64,000 bases of DNA from Bacillota bacterium (GTDB lineage Bacteria > Bacillota > Clostridia > Lachnospirales > Lachnospiraceae), in the NCBI GenBank assembly GCA_023418475.1, contig JAEZZO010000032.1:1-64000 (forward strand). The letters run 5' to 3'. Made by a program: the position numbers and the translations under genes. Shown here piece by piece: positions 60,694 through 64,000 of the stretch (the stretch's first letter is position 1; the number at the start of each line of letters is the position of its first letter). The notes under the pieces are model-generated. The model ran no database searches. It was not told where the DNA came from and worked only from the letters and a program-made list of their open reading frames with translations.

Positions 60694-61738
60694 TTCTTTC
60701 ACCTCCAGGATTGTATAACTGTTTATAAAGCTTACCTTTTGTTTTACTTCCATCCTTATTTGGTAATGATCCGGCTTCCTGCTCATCCATTATATTTTTG
60801 AAATTTAAAGTTAATTTATTATAATATTGACCAAGTTTCCATGTATGTACATCAGCGTCAATATAAAACGACCCATATATTCCGGTATACGGTTCCCTTA
60901 TTACAACCATACCACCCGTTATATTGGCAATATTACCAAGATTGTTTATAGTTATTTTTTGATTAACACCATTGTCATTTAGTATTTTTTTTGCCTCACT
61001 AGTAACATCCTTACCATCTGATTGTTTTAAATAACTTTGCATAAGGCCGTACAATTTTATTTCATCCTGGTTTTTCATTGTCTTTATTAAGACATCCTTG
61101 GAATTATATATTGCAACCTGATTAATCATACTACTGATGCTCTCAGATACAGCTGCAGACATTAGATTTATTCCGCCTGATATGATTAGTGTTTTATCAT
61201 CAGTGGTTTTTTCGATAACTGTCAAGTCTGCACCGTCAAACCTTATCATGTAATTTTTACCGTTTTCTTTAGCTGCTAATGTATACGCTGTTTGAATAAT
61301 TTGGTATAAATTTGCACCAATAAAGTTCCTTTTAATCTTTATCCCTGTAGATATGATTTTACCTGCACTTATTCCAAATTCCTTACACAATTCTCTGGTG
61401 ATAGCCTCAGGTGTAACTCCATTATATTTTTTTGATGTTTCATTTCTCTTTAGATATATTCCATTATCATAGCATGTGATATTTATCGTACTGCTATCTG
61501 TATCTTTCTGACGATCAAAAACATATCCCATGAATAAAACATAATTATCCTGCATGAATGTAACGGCATTTCCCAATTCGCAAGTTATTACAGGAACATT
61601 TTTATCCGTATTTGATGCAACAATACTAAAAGTCAAAGTCCGTGCACATTGTTGATAATCTCCTGACATTGATATCGTCTGAGCCAATTTTGTTGCATCT
61701 TTCGTACCTTTGCTGTTCCTTATAAGTAATTTGATCAT
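60686..61738 (-). CDS. phage hub protein XkdQ-like
   Basis: A 350-residue XkdQ/YqbQ-family hub protein (gp27/gpD-like), the base of the tail tube. MIKLLIRNSKGTKDATKLAQ at the start, ETSKKYNGVTPEAITRELCK and a C-terminal TWKLGQYYNKLTLNFKNIMD are family-like. AGGAGG precedes the ATG. Between the LysM protein and the XkdR-like gene, the usual order. Confidence 0.87.
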   Translation of the reverse strand: MIKLLIRNSKGTKDATKLAQTISMSGDYQQCARTLTFSIVASNTDKNVPVITCELGNAVTFMQDNYVLFMGYVFDRQKDTDSSTINITCYDNGIYLKRNETSKKYNGVTPEAITRELCKEFGISAGKIISTGIKIKRNFIGANLYQIIQTAYTLAAKENGKNYMIRFDGADLTVIEKTTDDKTLIISGGINLMSAAVSESISSMINQVAIYNSKDVLIKTMKNQDEIKLYGLMQSYLKQSDGKDVTSEAKKILNDNGVNQKITINNLGNIANITGGMVVIREPYTGIYGSFYIDADVHTWKLGQYYNKLTLNFKNIMDEQEAGSLPNKDGSKTKGKLYKQLYNPGGERIE

Positions 61739-61747
61739 AGGAACCTC

Positions 61748-62380
61748 CTAAAGCAAGCTTTTTGCTGGTAATTTTATTTTAAGACCGGCATTGATAAGGT
61801 TTACATTTTTTATGTCATTGTACTTAGCAAGCTTTAAATATAAAGATGAGTCACCATAATATTTACGGCATATTGCACCCAATGTATCCCCTTTTTTCAC
61901 TACATAAGTATCTGTATCGGTTGATGTCTTTTCACTGGATCTTTTTATATTACCGGTTTTATTTGTCTGTATTGCAATGAGTTTTCGATATTCTCTCAGG
62001 CTTATAGTTGCATTTACGTCCTTTGTACCATCCTTTTCCCCATATGTTATATCCGTTATTATTACCTGTACATTAATTCCTGTACCAGAAATAACAAATC
62101 TCATTACAGTATGATTATCACACCATGCTTTAAATTTTTTTATATATTCATATGGTTCTATTTTTGTTTTTGGCTGGTTGAATGGATACTTTTTAGCCGG
62201 TAGCATACACTCTATTTTTATTGTAGCCAGTGTACTGTATCCTGGTAATACGACATCACCAAGCATATAAATATTGATTGTTTCAATATTTATTCCATGG
62301 GAAAGTTCAAAACTTGATGGTGTGACAGGAAGCACTGTCTCAGTATTTTTTTCTGTATCTTTAAATATAAACTTTCGCAA
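61748..62380 (-). CDS. LysM-domain tail protein XkdP-like
   Basis: A 210-residue XkdP/YqbP-type protein with an N-terminal phage domain (VLPVTPSSFELSHGINIETI) and a C-terminal LysM domain (YVVKKGDTLGAICRKYYGDS) that binds peptidoglycan. The start is a TTG at 62380 with AAGG nine bases upstream; no in-frame ATG is near. It lies between the tape measure and XkdQ-like genes. Confidence 0.87.
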   Translation of the reverse strand: MRKFIFKDTEKNTETVLPVTPSSFELSHGINIETINIYMLGDVVLPGYSTLATIKIECMLPAKKYPFNQPKTKIEPYEYIKKFKAWCDNHTVMRFVISGTGINVQVIITDITYGEKDGTKDVNATISLREYRKLIAIQTNKTGNIKRSSEKTSTDTDTYVVKKGDTLGAICRKYYGDSSLYLKLAKYNDIKNVNLINAGLKIKLPAKSLL

Positions 62381-62398
62381 TCATTGCAACCTTCTTTC

Positions 62399-64000
62399 CT
62401 ATGATAACACTAATGCATTATTCATTAAATTTGCAATTTCACGTGCAATTCCTAATATATCTGCCTCTTGTCGAACATTAAAATTATTTCCTGTGATAGT
62501 TATAGGAGGTATAGTATTGCCATAATTACGGTTTTCACTTGCTGTTAAAACTCTTTCCCCCTCATGCAGTAATGCAGGATAATCATTGTATGGTACATAA
62601 TTTAAGCCATATGCATAATGGCTACCTAGATTTGTAATCCAATCCAATGCTTGGGTTGGTAATTTTCCTACGGTTTTACCCTCTTTCCATAGTTTTTCCA
62701 ACCAATCTTTAGGGTTTTTTGGCATACTCACGTCAAATCCAGTTTCATTTTTCGTAGGTGATTTGATACTATCCAGTGTATTATCCAGTGTCATAGCTGA
62801 AGTTAATCCAAGAGTAAATTGTTGTCCCATAGTATATCCCGCGTCCCAATAACTATCTTGTAATGCAGAGTCATTTTTTATATTTTCAGCTAAGGTTTTA
62901 TTGGACTGAAGAGCAAGCTGAGCACCATCACTGGCATTATATTCATTCGTGGCAATTGCCTGTGCCTCAGCTAACAATTCTCCCATTTTTGCTCCTGCTT
63001 CTTTCGAATCATCCGATGCATACTTTGTGTATTCCTGGTACATTTCTGCAAGCCTGGATTTTGTCTCATCACTAAACTCTACATTAATATTTCCGCTCAT
63101 TACTGCGCTCATAGCATCTCTTTGATACTGTTCAGATTGATTTTCTAATGATGCTTTCCACTGACCTATTTTATTATAGGCTTCTTGCATTTTTTGACCG
63201 CTATCACCACTCATCCAGTTGATTTGATCTTGTAATCCACTCTTTCGAGATGAGTTATATCCTTCTCCCATCGCATTTTCTAAAGCAGTTTTACTATCCT
63301 CCAAGTTACTTACTAGTCCACTATATGTTTTAGATTGTTTTTCCATATTACCAGAAAAATCATATCCCATATAATCTGCTATTACTTTTGCCGCTGTTTC
63401 ACCTGGTACAAGACCTTTACTAACCATTTCCTGAACTTCTTTTTTTGTTTTTCCTGAAGCTTCAGCAAGATATGACCATACATCAATACCTCTCTCTAAT
63501 AGTGGATTAAGATATTCCAATGTTGTTTTTCCGGTAGTTTGCATACGTCCTAAGGACGATGCAACCCATGTCATATCATCTTTACTGAGTCCCAGCGCTG
63601 AGCCAGTATCTCCAACTTTCTCAAGTAATGGAAGTATTTCATTTTGCTTATATCCATATGCAAGCAACGTTTTACTTATAGAGGTAAGATCATCGTATTC
63701 AAATGGGGTTTTTTGAGCAAAATCGGTTACATCTGCTAAAAATTCACTTGCTTTATCATCACCTCCAAGCAACGTTGAAAAAGATATTTTGTTGGCTTCT
63801 CTTACAGAAGCTATTCCTGATCCATTTGTCATAGCAGTACTTTGAGTGTTTAATGCATTATTATAAGCATCTTCATAATAACTTTTAAAAGCATTATCCT
63901 TATTCTCAAATATAGTGTTTTGTCCTTGGATATATCCGAGTGCTGCTCCACCAAGAGCACCAAGAGCCGTACCTATTCCCGGGGCAATCATTGTACCAAT
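62399..64000 (-). CDS. tail tape measure protein, C-terminal part (cut by window)
   Basis: At least 534 residues of a tape measure protein. The Ala/Gly-rich hydrophobic stretch (GIGTALGALGGAALGYIQGQ), the helical Q-rich middle and FAQKTPFEYDDLTSISKTLL followed by GLSKDDMTWVASSLGRMQTT are typical of TP901-like tape measures. An ATG exists at 63991, but the frame stays open to the edge and the hydrophobic stretch is normally internal, so the gene continues to the right. Confidence 0.85.
   Translation of the reverse strand: MGTMIAPGIGTALGALGGAALGYIQGQNTIFENKDNAFKSYYEDAYNNALNTQSTAMTNGSGIASVREANKISFSTLLGGDDKASEFLADVTDFAQKTPFEYDDLTSISKTLLAYGYKQNEILPLLEKVGDTGSALGLSKDDMTWVASSLGRMQTTGKTTLEYLNPLLERGIDVWSYLAEASGKTKKEVQEMVSKGLVPGETAAKVIADYMGYDFSGNMEKQSKTYSGLVSNLEDSKTALENAMGEGYNSSRKSGLQDQINWMSGDSGQKMQEAYNKIGQWKASLENQSEQYQRDAMSAVMSGNINVEFSDETKSRLAEMYQEYTKYASDDSKEAGAKMGELLAEAQAIATNEYNASDGAQLALQSNKTLAENIKNDSALQDSYWDAGYTMGQQFTLGLTSAMTLDNTLDSIKSPTKNETGFDVSMPKNPKDWLEKLWKEGKTVGKLPTQALDWITNLGSHYAYGLNYVPYNDYPALLHEGERVLTASENRNYGNTIPPITITGNNFNVRQEADILGIAREIANLMNNALVLS

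Larger units (their letters stand above)
51703..64000. mobile_element. prophage (contractile-tail, PBSX/Xkd-like), right part cut by the window
   Basis: From the broken comM to the right edge the genes are phage-like: a small regulatory gene, XRE repressor, amidase, holin, tyrosine recombinase, SGNH genes, tail fibre and the tail/baseplate series XkdU, T, S, R, Q, P and tape measure. The left boundary lies near 51690-51703, in comM. Head, packaging and the other attachment site must lie beyond 64000. Whether it is intact cannot be seen. Confidence 0.85.

Noticed and set aside
1..64000. CRISPR array, rRNA or tRNA genes
   Set aside because: No regularly spaced repeats and no cloverleaf or rRNA-like stretch were noticed by eye.

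Overview
The window looks like a chromosome segment of a motile, low-GC Gram-positive anaerobe of the class Clostridia, most likely a Lachnospiraceae relative. This rests on gene order and protein style: codY followed by one very long flagellar/chemotaxis operon that ends in rpsB-tsf, FliY instead of a separate FliN, CheC and CheD, a CodY regulator, and small membrane or coiled-coil proteins at the end of the operon. No rRNA, tRNA or CRISPR array was seen. Almost every gene lies on the minus strand, so transcription mostly runs from right to left.

Layout. (1) Positions 1-7950 are an accessory region with the start of an IS3-type transposase, a decapitated MerR regulator, a creatininase-family gene under a MerR-type promoter (19-bp spacer), two methyltransferases, a frameshifted glycosyltransferase, three unknown small genes with a decayed duplicate, and a Phd-Doc toxin-antitoxin pair. 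(2) Positions 8200-10300 hold tsf and rpsB. (3) Positions 10279-46763 hold the fla/che operon, in transcription order flgB, flgC, fliE, fliF, fliG, fliH, fliI, fliJ, motE-like, fliK, flgD, TIGR02530-like, flgE, flbD, motA, motB, fliL, fliM, fliY, cheY, fliO, fliP, fliQ, fliR, flhB, flhA, flhF, flhG, PilZ protein, cheB, cheA, cheW, cheC, cheD, a membrane protein, sigD, fapA, a small hydrophilic protein, a SwrB-like protein and an MltG-like protein. (4) Positions 46845-51702 hold codY, topA, dprA and the 3' half of comM. (5) From about 51.7 kb to the right edge is a prophage that has split comM. Its contractile-tail (PBSX/Xkd-like) module, tail fibre, SGNH hydrolase, tyrosine recombinase, holin and amidase are on the minus strand; a small repressor-like gene is on the plus strand.

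How it works together. The operon encodes the hook-basal body (flg, fli), export apparatus (flhAB, fliOPQR, fliHIJ), stator (motAB, fliL), switch (fliG, fliM, fliY), chemotaxis signalling and adaptation (che), placement proteins (flhFG), a predicted c-di-GMP brake (PilZ) and the late sigma factor sigD. CodY just upstream may link motility to GTP and branched-chain amino acids. comM-dprA-topA form a DNA-uptake and DNA-maintenance cluster.

Most interesting points. Two prophage promoters share the same design, a consensus sigma-A promoter with a LexA-like box inside its 17-bp spacer. One drives an unknown 57-residue gene at the prophage edge. The other drives the recombinase, whose leader is also covered by a candidate antisense RNA on the opposite strand. 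Other points are a dispersed two-hairpin repeat in the flagellar operon, a 111-bp palindromic element between cheW and cheC, a structured leader with a sigma-D-like -10 box between sigD and fapA, and the MerR-type promoter whose regulator has decayed. Start codons were reassigned from ribosome binding sites where this was clear.
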